From: Listeria monocytogenes ATCC 19117
Lineage (GTDB): Bacteria > Bacillota > Bacilli > Lactobacillales > Listeriaceae
Assembly: GCF_000307025.1 (NCBI RefSeq)
Contig: NC_018584.1
Coordinates: forward strand, 1,798,001 to 1,862,000
Direction: 5' to 3'
DNA length: 64,000 bases
The position numbers and the translations under genes were made by a program. A model generated the notes under the pieces. It was not told the origin of the DNA, searched no databases, and saw only the letters and a list, made by a program, of their open reading frames with translations. Each line of letters starts with the position of its first letter. Within the stretch, counting starts at the first letter, position 1. Positions 1-8,386 of this stretch are shown in pieces.

Positions 1-427
1 CAGCAGGCACATCAAATGGCGCAGGAATAGCAAACTGCTCAGAAGGAATAAAGCCAAATCGCGGATAATAATCAGCATGTCCAAGCACAGCAATGGCCGG
101 ATATGCTTTTTCGCGTGATAAACGGATTCCTTCTTCCATTAATCTCGAGCCAACTCGCGTCCCTTGATACGCAGGTAAAACAGCAAGTGGCGCAAGTGCT
201 AAAATAAATCTGCTTCGTCCGGCTGCTTCAAGCGAAATCTCACTAAACATAATGTACCCAACAATAAGTCCATCCTCCGCTTCTGCGACAAGGGATAAAC
301 CTGGTTGATAATAATCGGATGTCCGGATACTTTCAATCAAGTCTGCTTCCACAGTACCCTTAAAAGCTTCCTCATTCACACGACGAATGGCCTCGTAATC
401 TTGTGGTTGTTCTTTCCGAATAATCAT
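1..427 (-). CDS. GNAT-family N-acetyltransferase (3' end outside window)
   Basis: The reading frame starts at an ATG at 427 and runs off the left edge of the window, so 142 residues are visible and the C-terminus is missing. The protein begins MIIRKEQPQDYEAIRRV, the usual first strand and helix of a GNAT fold. It has the acetyl-CoA loop around residues 78-93 (LAPLAVLPAYQGTRVGSRLM) and the later GHADYYPRFGF segment typical of the YjhQ-like acetyltransferase subgroup. It would move an acetyl group from acetyl-CoA to an amine; the substrate is unknown. It starts 2 bp beyond the stop of the dehydrogenase gene upstream, so the two are probably cotranscribed. Confidence 0.85.
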   Translation of the reverse strand, partial: MIIRKEQPQDYEAIRRVNEEAFKGTVEADLIESIRTSDYYQPGLSLVAEAEDGLIVGYIMFSEISLEAAGRSRFILALAPLAVLPAYQGTRVGSRLMEEGIRLSREKAYPAIAVLGHADYYPRFGFIPSEQFAIPAPFDVPA

Positions 428-429
428 TT

Positions 430-1536
430 TTACTTAGCCACTCGTTTCATTGCCATACTATCTTCTAACTGTTTCATCGCATTTAATACTACATCAGCTG
501 TCATTTCACCGGGCATCATATGGATTGTTTCATGTGGCTCCGTTGCACGTTTAGATACGGCCACAAGCGTTTCTTCCGCAAGTGTCGCAAGTCCCATATC
601 ATATAAACTCATCGGAAGACCGAGCTCAGAATAAAATGGCAACAAACGCTCGATTTCATCCCATCTATTTTCTATTACTAATTGAACTAAAATACCATAA
701 GCTACTTTATTACCATGCAATAAGTGATGTGTTTCTGGAACCATCGTTAGCGCGTCATGAATCGAATGCGCTCCTGCACAACGTCCATAATCATCGCCAA
801 AACCACCGACCATTCCACCAACTAAAATATTCGTCTCAATAATTTTAACAAACGCTTCATTCAATACTTGTTTGTCCATGGCAGCAAGTGCTTCTTCGCT
901 ATATTGCAACAAGTTATCACGGCACATTTTGGCAGCAAAATGCGCGATTTCAATTTCGACTGATTTAGTTGGTAAGGAATTAATAATCACGTCTGCTTCG
1001 TACCATTTGGCTAACGTATCGCCAATTCCAGCAACTAGTAACTCTTTCGGTGAGTCTAAAATCATTTCCGGATCAATTAATAACAGCGCATTACTACTCG
1101 CAAACACATCGTAACGAATCATAGCGCCCTCTTCGTCGTACATCACACTAAGTGGCGTATAAGCGGCACAAGTTGATGCAAGTGTCGGTAAGATAATGAC
1201 TGGTAAACGTAGAACTGCTGCTGTCGCTTTACATACGTCAGCTATTTTTCCGCCACCTACTGCGATAATCGCATCCATCTTATTTGTTTCCATGATTGCC
1301 ACCAGACGATCGCGCTCCTCGTAGGTAGAACCACCATTATATACTTCAAAAGTAGATGTAACAGTTGATAAAACAGGGAATTTCTTTTTAGCGACTTCCC
1401 AAGAAGCATTTCCACGAACTACTAATACATTTTTCAAACCGCGGCGTTCTAGGTGAGTAGGTAATGTATCCCACGCGCCTACTTGGCATAAATATTCTTG
1501 CGGAGCTCCGCGAACAATCAATTCTTTATTCAACAA
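430..1536 (-). CDS. Iron-containing alcohol dehydrogenase, glycerol dehydrogenase (GldA) family
   Basis: This 368-residue protein has the family's usual length. It would be a cytosolic NAD-dependent polyol dehydrogenase oxidising glycerol to dihydroxyacetone or acting on a related substrate. The NAD-binding GGGK motif lies near residue 94. The metal ligands expected for GldA are present: Asp in GIGDTLAKWYEAD (about residue 170), His in GAHSIHDAL (about 253) and His in HHLLHGNKVAYG (about 270). It has its own promoter (1594-1622) and leads into the acetyltransferase gene. The exact substrate cannot be read from sequence; other members of this family use glycerol 1-phosphate or small aldehydes. 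Confidence 0.85.
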   Translation of the reverse strand: MLNKELIVRGAPQEYLCQVGAWDTLPTHLERRGLKNVLVVRGNASWEVAKKKFPVLSTVTSTFEVYNGGSTYEERDRLVAIMETNKMDAIIAVGGGKIADVCKATAAVLRLPVIILPTLASTCAAYTPLSVMYDEEGAMIRYDVFASSNALLLIDPEMILDSPKELLVAGIGDTLAKWYEADVIINSLPTKSVEIEIAHFAAKMCRDNLLQYSEEALAAMDKQVLNEAFVKIIETNILVGGMVGGFGDDYGRCAGAHSIHDALTMVPETHHLLHGNKVAYGILVQLVIENRWDEIERLLPFYSELGLPMSLYDMGLATLAEETLVAVSKRATEPHETIHMMPGEMTADVVLNAMKQLEDSMAMKRVAK

Positions 1537-1593
1537 AAATCATCCCTTCTGTCTGGCACGGTCGGATATTCGGCTGCGACATTTATAATTCAA

Positions 1594-1622
1594 ATTGTAT
1601 AGGAACTTAAACCTACTGTCAA
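1594..1622 (-). promoter_or_regulatory. Sigma-A type promoter of the dehydrogenase gene
   Basis: On the minus strand a perfect TTGACA at 1622-1617 is followed after 17 bp by TACAAT at 1599-1594. It lies just past the stop codon of the upstream binding-protein gene and about 60 bp before the dehydrogenase start, so that unit can be expressed independently of the transporter. Confidence 0.75.
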
Positions 1623-1627
1623 TCGCA

Positions 1628-2443
1628 CTATTGCTTAGCGATTTCGTCATCACCGAACCATTTTTTACTAATTTCTTGCATTTTTCCTTCTTTGTATAAT
1701 TTTTCAAAAGCTTCATTGATTTTTGTTTGCAGTTCTTTATCACTTTTGCGCATTCCTACAGCAAAATCTGTGGCATCAAAACCGCCTGTTATAGTGTTGT
1801 AATCGTCTTTATTTTTTTGTTTATCAATGTAATAACGCGCGTACACTTCATCAATGATTAAACCATCGATTCGTTTGTTATTCAAATCAATAAAAGCTGT
1901 ATCAAACGTATCGTATAATTCTGGTTCGTTATTATTTATAATGTCTGTTAGCACTTCTGGTTTTTTCGCCATGTCATCGATCGAACTTGCCCCATTTTGT
2001 GCTCCGAGCGTTTTATTCTTCATGTCGCTAAATTGATTAATATTGCTTGATTTTAAAGTGACTAATACTTGTTCATTTTTCATGTAAGGCTGACTAAAAG
2101 CGACTTGTTTTTTCCTCGCATCCGTCACAGTATATCCATTCCAAATTAAATCAATCGAGCCGTTTTTCAGTTCAGATTCTTTCATCGTCCAGTCAATCGG
2201 TGTGAATTTTGCTTTAATGCCATATTCTGCAAATACAGCTTTCGCCAAATCAATATCAAAGCCAACTAAGTTATCGTCTTTATCACGAAATCCCATCGGT
2301 ACAAAACTATCATCTAAACCAATTACAACTTCTTTATCTTTTTTAATTCTACTCCACTGGTCCTCTTTAGATTCACCGCTGGAACAAGCTCCCAGCGCTA
2401 ACATTACCATTAACATTACAGTTATTAATAATCCTTTTTTCAT
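1628..2443 (-). CDS. Amino-acid ABC transporter substrate-binding lipoprotein
   Basis: A 271-residue solute-binding protein of the polar amino-acid family (SBP family 3). It has a lipoprotein signal peptide with a lipobox (LGAC, Cys20), so it is anchored outside the membrane. The mature part carries the bilobed-fold hallmarks VGFDIDLAKAVFAEYG near residue 60 and later GGFDATDFAVGMRKSD, KINEAFEKLYKEGKMQEISKKWFG. It is the last gene of a permease-ATPase-binding protein operon behind a T-box, and would present the ligand to the permease at 3103-3747. The T-box specifier makes histidine the best guess for ligand. Known HisXYZ-type transporters have this make-up. Confidence 0.92.
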   Translation of the reverse strand: MKKGLLITVMLMVMLALGACSSGESKEDQWSRIKKDKEVVIGLDDSFVPMGFRDKDDNLVGFDIDLAKAVFAEYGIKAKFTPIDWTMKESELKNGSIDLIWNGYTVTDARKKQVAFSQPYMKNEQVLVTLKSSNINQFSDMKNKTLGAQNGASSIDDMAKKPEVLTDIINNNEPELYDTFDTAFIDLNNKRIDGLIIDEVYARYYIDKQKNKDDYNTITGGFDATDFAVGMRKSDKELQTKINEAFEKLYKEGKMQEISKKWFGDDEIAKQ

Positions 2444-2444
2444 G

Positions 2445-3101
2445 TTAGATTGCCTCCTTTTTTAATGGTTCTACTTCCATCATTTGATCCGCTACTTTTT
2501 CGGCAAAAGTGTGATCATGTGTAACGATAATTTGCGTAATACCAACCTTTTTCAAACTTAAAATTAATGCTGCAACATGATCGCGCAAGTCAGGATCTAA
2601 AGCGGATGTCGGTTCATCAAATAGCAGCACTTTGGGATTCATCGCAAGCGCTCTGGCAATCGCGACCCGTTGTTTTTGTCCGCCTGATAATTGGTACGGC
2701 ATACTATTTGCTTTATCGGCTAAATCAAGTAAGCCAAGTAATCGTTCTGCTTCTTTAACGGCATCTGCTTTCTTTGTTTTTCGAGCAAGGGTCGGTGCTA
2801 AAATCAAGTTATCTAAAACACTTAAATGCGGAAATAAGTGGAATTCTTGGAAAACAACACCAATCGTATTTTCCACATCTTTTCTCGACATTGGATCAAT
2901 TTTTTCCTCGTCAATAAAAATTTCACCTGTATCCATTTTTTCCAGTCCACTAATACAGCGCAGTAAAGTTGTTTTCCCACCACCTGATGGACCAACAATT
3001 GAGAGAATTTCACCATCTTGAAGAGAAATATTCACATTATCTAAAATTGTTTTTTGATCAAATTTTTTCGATAGATTCTTAATTTCTAACATTTTCTTCA
3101 C
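2445..3101 (-). CDS. Amino-acid ABC transporter ATP-binding protein
   Basis: A 218-residue ATPase of the GlnQ/HisP class that powers import through the neighbouring permease. Walker A is GPSGGGKTT near residue 38, the Q-loop is VFQEFHLFPHLSV near 83, the signature is LSGGQKQR near 133, Walker B is VLLFDEPTSALDP near 157, and the switch His is in IVTHD. It is somewhat shorter than typical GlnQ (about 240), mainly at the C-terminus. It is spaced 1 bp from the binding-protein gene and 1 bp from the permease gene, consistent with one transcript. Confidence 0.93.
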   Translation of the reverse strand: MKKMLEIKNLSKKFDQKTILDNVNISLQDGEILSIVGPSGGGKTTLLRCISGLEKMDTGEIFIDEEKIDPMSRKDVENTIGVVFQEFHLFPHLSVLDNLILAPTLARKTKKADAVKEAERLLGLLDLADKANSMPYQLSGGQKQRVAIARALAMNPKVLLFDEPTSALDPDLRDHVAALILSLKKVGITQIIVTHDHTFAEKVADQMMEVEPLKKEAI

Positions 3102-3102
3102 C

Positions 3103-3747
3103 TCATTTATAATAACTAAAACGTTTTTCGAGTTGTTTAAATAATATGGTTAGAATAGCCGTTAAAGCTAAGTAGATTGCAGCTACTAATACGAGTGGAA
3201 TCAGTGTAACATCCCTACTCATAGCAATTTTCCCGGCTCTTAGTAAGTCGCCAATTCCAAGAATATATACTAAAGAAGAGTCTTTTACTAAGTTAATAAC
3301 TTCATTCCCAATTGCTGGTAAGACACGTTTGACAACTTGTGGTAAGACAATTTTCCGCAGTGTCTGGCCGTAAGTAAGACCTAAAACCTTGGCGCTCTCA
3401 TATTGCCCATTTTCGATGGAAAGAAATCCCCCGCGGAAAATCTCTGCAAAATAAGCTGCATAATTTAAAATAAAAGCAATAAAAACGGCATCCATTCGGT
3501 CAAAAACAACCCCGATAATCGGTAAGCCATAATAAATAAAAATTAATTGTAAAAGTAATGGCGTGCCTCGCATAATCCAAATGTAAATATTTAAAATAAA
3601 TTTAAGTGGGGCTATTTTGCTAATATTTCCGACTGCCACAACCGCCCCGAGTGGTATCGAACAAACTAACGTAACTGCAAAAACGAGCAGTGTTGTTTTT
3701 GCCCCATCAAGTAATGCTGGTAAAATCTCCATGATATAATCCATCAT
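3103..3747 (-). CDS. Amino-acid ABC transporter permease
   Basis: A 214-residue inner-membrane permease of the HisM/GlnP family with about five membrane segments. The ATPase-contacting EAA loop is seen as YAAYFAEIFRGGFLSIENGQYESAKVLGLTYGQTLRKIVLPQ near residues 84-125. The longer open frame to 3786 runs into the T-box terminator, so I reject it. GGAG lies 6 nt before the ATG at 3747, and a second ATG follows immediately. It is the first gene of the operon controlled by the T-box at 3769-4050. Confidence 0.92.
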   Translation of the reverse strand: MMDYIMEILPALLDGAKTTLLVFAVTLVCSIPLGAVVAVGNISKIAPLKFILNIYIWIMRGTPLLLQLIFIYYGLPIIGVVFDRMDAVFIAFILNYAAYFAEIFRGGFLSIENGQYESAKVLGLTYGQTLRKIVLPQVVKRVLPAIGNEVINLVKDSSLVYILGIGDLLRAGKIAMSRDVTLIPLVLVAAIYLALTAILTILFKQLEKRFSYYK

Positions 3748-3768
3748 TCTTCGCTCCTTTTTTAACAT

Positions 3769-4050
3769 AAAAAAATCCCGTCGCACTTGGCGCTAATTGG
3801 CCAAGAGGACGAGAATAATATTCACGTGGTTCCACCTCAATTTGCTGATACTTCGCAGTACCAACCTCTGTTAGTTCGAGACTAACAAGCTATAACGGGC
3901 TTAACCCGAGTTCACCTACTCACTTATGCTTCAGCAAACCAGCTCCGAGATGTGTTCGATAACGCTATCTTTATCCTTTCACACCAACCAAGGACTCTCT
4001 TTTAAAGAATTACGCTCTACTTGTTCTGTTCGACGCTTTTACTTCTTCTT
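3769..4050 (-). promoter_or_regulatory. T-box riboswitch (tRNA-sensing leader), probable His specificity
   Basis: Read on the minus strand the leader has the T-box parts in order. A Stem I base (TTAGCAA pairing with TTGCTGA) comes first, then the AGAGAG and GGTTGGTG Stem I landmarks. A specifier-loop stretch GAACACATCTC lies around 3947-3957. The T-box element GAGGTGGAACCACG is at 3825-3838. A terminator stem (CTCGTC/GACGGG and CTTGGC/GCCAAG) ends in a T-run at about 3769-3813. Uncharged tRNA would favour antitermination and transporter expression. The specifier best reads CAC (3952-3954, His, followed by A); ATC (Ile) at 3949-3951 is the alternative. Confidence 0.88.
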
Positions 4051-4056
4051 GCTAAT

Positions 4057-4085
4057 ACTCTACCACGATAAAGCGATAGAGTCAA
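4057..4085 (-). promoter_or_regulatory. Promoter of the T-box-controlled transporter operon
   Basis: Minus-strand TTGACT at 4085-4080, 17 bp spacer, TAGAGT at 4062-4057. Transcription would begin near 4050, directly upstream of T-box Stem I. Confidence 0.7.
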
Positions 4086-4099
4086 CCATTTTATTTACA

Positions 4100-4141
4100 A
4101 AAAAAGTGATACGCCAATCATAATTGGTGTACCACTTTTTA
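4100..4141 (-). terminator. Intrinsic terminator after virS
   Basis: A long inverted repeat (AAAAAGTGGTACACCAAT paired with ATTGGCGTATCACTTTTT) ends in a T-run on the minus strand directly after the virS stop. It separates virS from the T-box operon. Confidence 0.8.
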
Positions 4142-5182
4142 TTAATCTTTGGCAATCAGTAAGTAATCATCTTTCTGTTCAAAGTAGATTTTCACTTCTG
4201 TTCCTACGCCGCTTTCAGATTGAATACAAATTTCGTGACCTAGTTTCTTTGCCATTTGTTTAGCTAGGTATAAACCCATACCCGTAGCTTTTTTCTCTTG
4301 TCTACCAATATTACCCGTGAAACCTTGCTCGAACACACGTGGCAAATCTTCTTCCTTAATTCCACGTCCATTGTCTTTTATGTGTAGCACTTTCTTCTCA
4401 GATGCTTCTGTATCACACCAAATTTTTACTTCGCCACTGCTTTTTGTGTATTTGAGTGCATTGGACAAGATTTGATCCAAAATAAAACCAAGCCACTTGC
4501 TATCCGTACGCACATCCATGTCCACATTTTGCAAATCCAACTTCATTTTCTTCCCAATGAAAAGTTTAGAATGCCGTTTGACTGATTCGCGCACTACTAC
4601 TCCAAGATTTTGCTCCTGAATAAAATAGTCTTTTGAGAAAGTATCTAGACGTGAAAAATAAAGTGCCTGCATAACTAATTTATCTATTGTTGTTAATTCT
4701 TCATCGATTTGTTTGAAAATCGTTTCTGTATCATTTAAATCAGGATTGTTAATTAACATTTTACTTGCAACAACCGGGGTTTTCACTTCATGTACCCAAT
4801 ATAAAATAAAATCATGATATTCTTGCTGTTTATCTTGTAGCTTACTAATAGTTCGTAATTCTTCTTTATGTTTTTTTGCCATTAGTTGATTAAAAAAGGC
4901 TTGTTCGCGAGTACGTGGTTTTGGTAGTAATTCAATGATATTCTCTTCAATCTCTCCGCTAACAAGTTCCTTCATTTCACGCCAATAATTATATTTAAAG
5001 AAATAGCCCAGCACGAGATAGGAAAGCAAGAAGACTAAAACAAAAACATACAAATAAATGAAATTTCCAAGCGTTAATTTACTGTTCGGATCGATCGAAA
5101 TCAACACGCCTACAAAAAACATAATACTACAAAAAAACAATAAGAAAAATCGCTTATCTTTTATATAACTCCACCAATTCAT
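4142..5182 (-). CDS. virS: VirS sensor histidine kinase
   Basis: A 346-residue kinase of the small intramembrane-sensing (BceS-like) type. It has two N-terminal membrane segments (about 12-30 and 38-60) joined by a very short loop and no extracytoplasmic sensor domain. The H-box is WVHEVKTPV near residue 131, the N-box LSNALKYT near 245, and the G-boxes are DNGRGI and GMGLYLAK. In L. monocytogenes VirS pairs with VirR, and signalling needs the VirAB transporter; the system controls envelope genes such as dlt and mprF that give resistance to cationic peptides. Here it is separated from virR by three genes. Confidence 0.92.
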   Translation of the reverse strand: MNWWSYIKDKRFFLLFFCSIMFFVGVLISIDPNSKLTLGNFIYLYVFVLVFLLSYLVLGYFFKYNYWREMKELVSGEIEENIIELLPKPRTREQAFFNQLMAKKHKEELRTISKLQDKQQEYHDFILYWVHEVKTPVVASKMLINNPDLNDTETIFKQIDEELTTIDKLVMQALYFSRLDTFSKDYFIQEQNLGVVVRESVKRHSKLFIGKKMKLDLQNVDMDVRTDSKWLGFILDQILSNALKYTKSSGEVKIWCDTEASEKKVLHIKDNGRGIKEEDLPRVFEQGFTGNIGRQEKKATGMGLYLAKQMAKKLGHEICIQSESGVGTEVKIYFEQKDDYLLIAKD

Positions 5183-5203
5183 GGCGCACCTCCTCGCTAC
5201 TAA

Positions 5204-6946
5204 TTAGTTTACTTCATTTGAAATAATTTGAAACGTAGCAAAATCAAACAACCCTTGATCGGTTAATTTTAATTCTGGAATCACTGGTAATGTTAAGAAT
5301 GACAATGTTAAAAATGGATCAAAACCATCAGCCGTACTAATCTGTTTAAAGGCATTTAAAAGACCCGCTAAATCGTTTTCCACTTCTTCGTATGATTTAT
5401 CACTAAGCAATCCAGCGATTGGAAGGGCTAAATCATGAAGTACCTGACCAGCTCCATTTACTACAGCAATACCGCCACCTGTTTGAGTAATATGATCAAT
5501 AGCCGCTTTCATTGCTTCATCACTAATGCCAACAGCAACAATATTATGAGAATCGTGCGCGACAGTCGTAGCAATTGCGCCTTCTGTTAAACCAAAGCCT
5601 TTTACAATGCCTAATCCAACACAACCAGTATCATGGTGACGCTCTACAACTGCCATTTTGAGTAAATCGTTTTCCACGGTTGGAACAAACTTACCGTCTT
5701 GAATAGCCACTTGTTCGATACGTTTTTCTGTAAATAAACTATTGGGTTGCATCCCGATTACATAACACGTTTCTTTGGTCAAAGGTAATGCTAAATCTTG
5801 TAAACTCACATGATGATTAATTGGTGGAGATACAAATGGTACTGCCGCTTGTTGCTTAAATGCAGCTTCGTGACGAACACCATTATCCACGACTACTTCT
5901 CCATTTTTCAAAACTTTGCTAATTTCTACTGTTTCTATATCTGTTAGAAAAACAATATCTGCTTGGTATCCTGCAGCAACTGCACCAAGGTATGGCAAAT
6001 TATGACAATTAGCTGCATTAATAGTTGCCATTTGGATAGCGGTAATTGGGTCTATTCCATTTTTGATAGCCAGTCTAATGTTAAAGTTAATTGATCCTTC
6101 CGTAATTAAATCATTAATTAGTTTATCATCTGTGCAAAAGCAAAAACGATGGCTATTTTTTTCAGATACTGCAGGAATTGTTTGAAGTAAATCACGGCCT
6201 ACAGTTCCCTCGCGTAGCATAACAAACATTCCGGCACGTAAGCGGTCTGTTGCTTCCTTAGCAGTAGTACTTTCATGATCTGTCCGAATACCAACAGCCA
6301 AATAATTATTCAAATCAGCGCTCGTTAAGCCAGCTCCATGTCCATCAATTCGTCCGCCTTCTTTTTTAGCATCGATAATTTTGGTTAAAATATCCGAACT
6401 TCCTTTTGCTACAGATGGAAAATCCATCACTTCTGCAAGGCCGATTACTTTTTCATGTCTATAAAGCGGATGGAGTTTCTCAGCATGTAATGTTTCGCCA
6501 TTATGTTCGCCTTCCGTTGCAGGAACAGAAGATGGGAGCATGACAAACATGTCTATTGGTACTCCTTTGGCATCTTCTAGCATGAATTCAATTCCTTTTT
6601 CTCCAGCCACATTGGCAATTTCATGCGGGTCTGTAACAATCGTTGTAACACCATTTGGGAGTAAGACACGGGCAAACTCAGCAGGTGTGACCATCGCACT
6701 CTCCACGTGGACATGTGCATCAATAAAACCAGGTGCAATGAAGGCACCAGCAGCATCTATTATCTTTTCTGCATCTGGAAAATTGCCAATACCAGCAATA
6801 TAACCATTTTTGATGGCAATATCTCCGTCCATTATTTCTCCTGAAAACACATTTATTATTCGTCCATTTTTTATTACTAAATCTGCTTTTGCTCGTCCAT
6901 CACTTACTGCAACTCGTTCTTGCAGCTGTTCTAAATTCTCCACCAA
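5204..6946 (-). CDS. Adenine deaminase
   Basis: A 580-residue enzyme of the amidohydrolase superfamily, Ade/AdeC type, that converts adenine to hypoxanthine and ammonia in purine salvage. The metal-binding DAHVHVESAMVTP motif is near residue 76, HEIAN near 107, GHGAGL near 203 and FCTDDKL near 272. Its length matches the family. The C-terminal domain has the AHDSHNIVAVG segment conserved in adenine deaminases. It lies 16 bp after the small hypothetical gene and 21 bp before virS, which suggests that virS is read as the last gene of this unit. Confidence 0.93.
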   Translation of the reverse strand: MVENLEQLQERVAVSDGRAKADLVIKNGRIINVFSGEIMDGDIAIKNGYIAGIGNFPDAEKIIDAAGAFIAPGFIDAHVHVESAMVTPAEFARVLLPNGVTTIVTDPHEIANVAGEKGIEFMLEDAKGVPIDMFVMLPSSVPATEGEHNGETLHAEKLHPLYRHEKVIGLAEVMDFPSVAKGSSDILTKIIDAKKEGGRIDGHGAGLTSADLNNYLAVGIRTDHESTTAKEATDRLRAGMFVMLREGTVGRDLLQTIPAVSEKNSHRFCFCTDDKLINDLITEGSINFNIRLAIKNGIDPITAIQMATINAANCHNLPYLGAVAAGYQADIVFLTDIETVEISKVLKNGEVVVDNGVRHEAAFKQQAAVPFVSPPINHHVSLQDLALPLTKETCYVIGMQPNSLFTEKRIEQVAIQDGKFVPTVENDLLKMAVVERHHDTGCVGLGIVKGFGLTEGAIATTVAHDSHNIVAVGISDEAMKAAIDHITQTGGGIAVVNGAGQVLHDLALPIAGLLSDKSYEEVENDLAGLLNAFKQISTADGFDPFLTLSFLTLPVIPELKLTDQGLFDFATFQIISNEVN

Positions 6947-6962
6947 AACTCGCCTCCGTCAA

Positions 6963-7421
6963 TTAAGCTTCAAAAAAACCTTCATCAAGCAAATAACCTT
7001 CTGCGCTTTCAAGGGTTGGGAAAACTGCTTCCAAGTTCTCCCCCGTATAAATAACCCACATTTTATTTTCATACACTAGTGAAAGTTTTTCGCCACTATT
7101 GTCTTGATATATTTTAGTTAGACCTTCTTTATAGCCATCCTCGTCACTATCCATGAATTCTTTTGCTTCTAATAGTAATACGCGGATTTCATTTTCAGAG
7201 TAATCTTTTACATTCACATAGCCTTGTTTGTCGAGTGGCTCTACCTCTAGAAATGGTGCATAAACAAAAGCATTACCGTTTGGATGAAGATGTTTGACGA
7301 TGATTTTCTTGTCTCTTTTACTTGCTGGATAGTGTACATTAATACGGCCCATAGAAATTTCGTGTAATTCAAAGCCGTCGATAGATTCTATTAATGCTTT
7401 TTTTTCTTCAAAGTTTAACAT
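6963..7421 (-). CDS. Conserved hypothetical protein, 152 aa
   Basis: I do not recognise the family. The protein is acidic, soluble and without signal peptide or membrane segment. It begins MLNFEEKKALIESIDGFELHEISMGRINVHYP and ends with aromatic and acidic residues. The open frame reaches back to 7484 but would overlap the preceding epimerase gene by more than 40 bp. The ATG at 7421 has a G-rich stretch (GGGGG) about 12 nt upstream and is the likelier start. It sits between a nucleotide-sugar-type dehydrogenase and adenine deaminase, probably in one operon ending with virS. Confidence 0.7.
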   Translation of the reverse strand: MLNFEEKKALIESIDGFELHEISMGRINVHYPASKRDKKIIVKHLHPNGNAFVYAPFLEVEPLDKQGYVNVKDYSENEIRVLLLEAKEFMDSDEDGYKEGLTKIYQDNSGEKLSLVYENKMWVIYTGENLEAVFPTLESAEGYLLDEGFFEA

Positions 7422-7441
7422 AGTATTATTTTTCCCCCAAA

Positions 7442-8317
7442 TTAATTTTCTTTTAAAATAGCTGTCACTAAAGCTGGTAACCATACTTTTAAATCATTAA
7501 ACACAAAACCAGCTTCGGTAGCTTTCGTATTATCTAAATAATAGGTTTTTTCAATGCCAAACGGAGAATCATCGACGTCATCCGTCACCTCTTCAACTAG
7601 TGCTAATTTCCCGATTTTTTCTTCAAGCATTTTGATGAAACCATTTAATGCGTATGTGCCATTGGAGGTAGCGTTTACCGGTCCTGTCAGATCCGATTCC
7701 ACACCAACCCACTCTAAAAAATGCGCCGCTTCATCAGAAGTAATAAAGCCAATCTCAGCTTGTCCATTACTAATCCCAATTTCTTGGTGGTTTTTAATAT
7801 GATTAATATGAAAGTGAAGGCGTTTTGTGTAATCGTCAAGTCCAAGCACGATTGGAAAACGAACTGCAACTACTGGAAAAGAAGCTTTTTGGAAAAATAC
7901 GGCTTCAGCAAGTCGTTTCCCTTCACCGTAATCAAAATCTTCTTTATCTCCAATAACAATTTCATAATGCTCTGGATTAAAGTCAGCTTCAACTAAAGCT
8001 CGACCTTTTTGACTATAAACAGAGAGTGATGATGTATATATGTATCGTTTTACCTTGCCTTTAAATGCATCTACGGCATAAAGTGCTTCTTTCGGAGAGA
8101 AACATATATTATCGTAAATAACATCCCAGTCTTCTTTTGCTAATTGGAATAAAGCATCTCTTGATTCTCGATTTAAAATAACCCGTTTGACAGTATCACC
8201 AAAATTATCTTCTGTTTTGCCCCTTGTCCCAATGGTGACCTCATGTCCTTCTGAAACAAGTCTTTCCACTAATTTCTTGCCAAAAAAACGAGTACCACCG
8301 AATACTAAAATTTTCAT
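7442..8317 (-). CDS. NAD-dependent epimerase/dehydratase (SDR family)
   Basis: A 291-residue extended short-chain dehydrogenase. The nucleotide-binding GGTRFFGKKLVERL lies at residues 8-21. The strand with YTSSLSVYS near residue 95 precedes the active-site region. The classical YxxxK is not obvious; DFDYGEGKRLAE near residue 130 could supply the Tyr and Lys. This subgroup includes NAD(P)-binding reductases as well as sugar epimerases, so the substrate is open. It is the first gene after the virR terminator and starts the run that ends at virS. Confidence 0.8.
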   Translation of the reverse strand: MKILVFGGTRFFGKKLVERLVSEGHEVTIGTRGKTEDNFGDTVKRVILNRESRDALFQLAKEDWDVIYDNICFSPKEALYAVDAFKGKVKRYIYTSSLSVYSQKGRALVEADFNPEHYEIVIGDKEDFDYGEGKRLAEAVFFQKASFPVVAVRFPIVLGLDDYTKRLHFHINHIKNHQEIGISNGQAEIGFITSDEAAHFLEWVGVESDLTGPVNATSNGTYALNGFIKMLEEKIGKLALVEEVTDDVDDSPFGIEKTYYLDNTKATEAGFVFNDLKVWLPALVTAILKEN

Positions 8318-8339
8318 TTAGACTCCTCCTCCATTTACG

Positions 8340-8385
8340 AAAAACAGGAAGTTCGCGTTTTTTAGCGCTATCTTCCTGTTTTTTC
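8340..8385 (-). terminator. Intrinsic terminator after virR
   Basis: An inverted repeat (AACAGGAAG ... CTTCCTGTT) has an A-run and a T-run flanking it, so it can work on both strands. It lies directly downstream of the virR stop codon and ends the virA-virB-virR unit. Confidence 0.8.
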
Positions 8386-8386
8386 G

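Noticed and set aside
3748-3786. N-terminal extension of the ABC permease
   Set aside because: It would be translated from the T-box terminator; the ATG at 3747 has a proper ribosome binding site.
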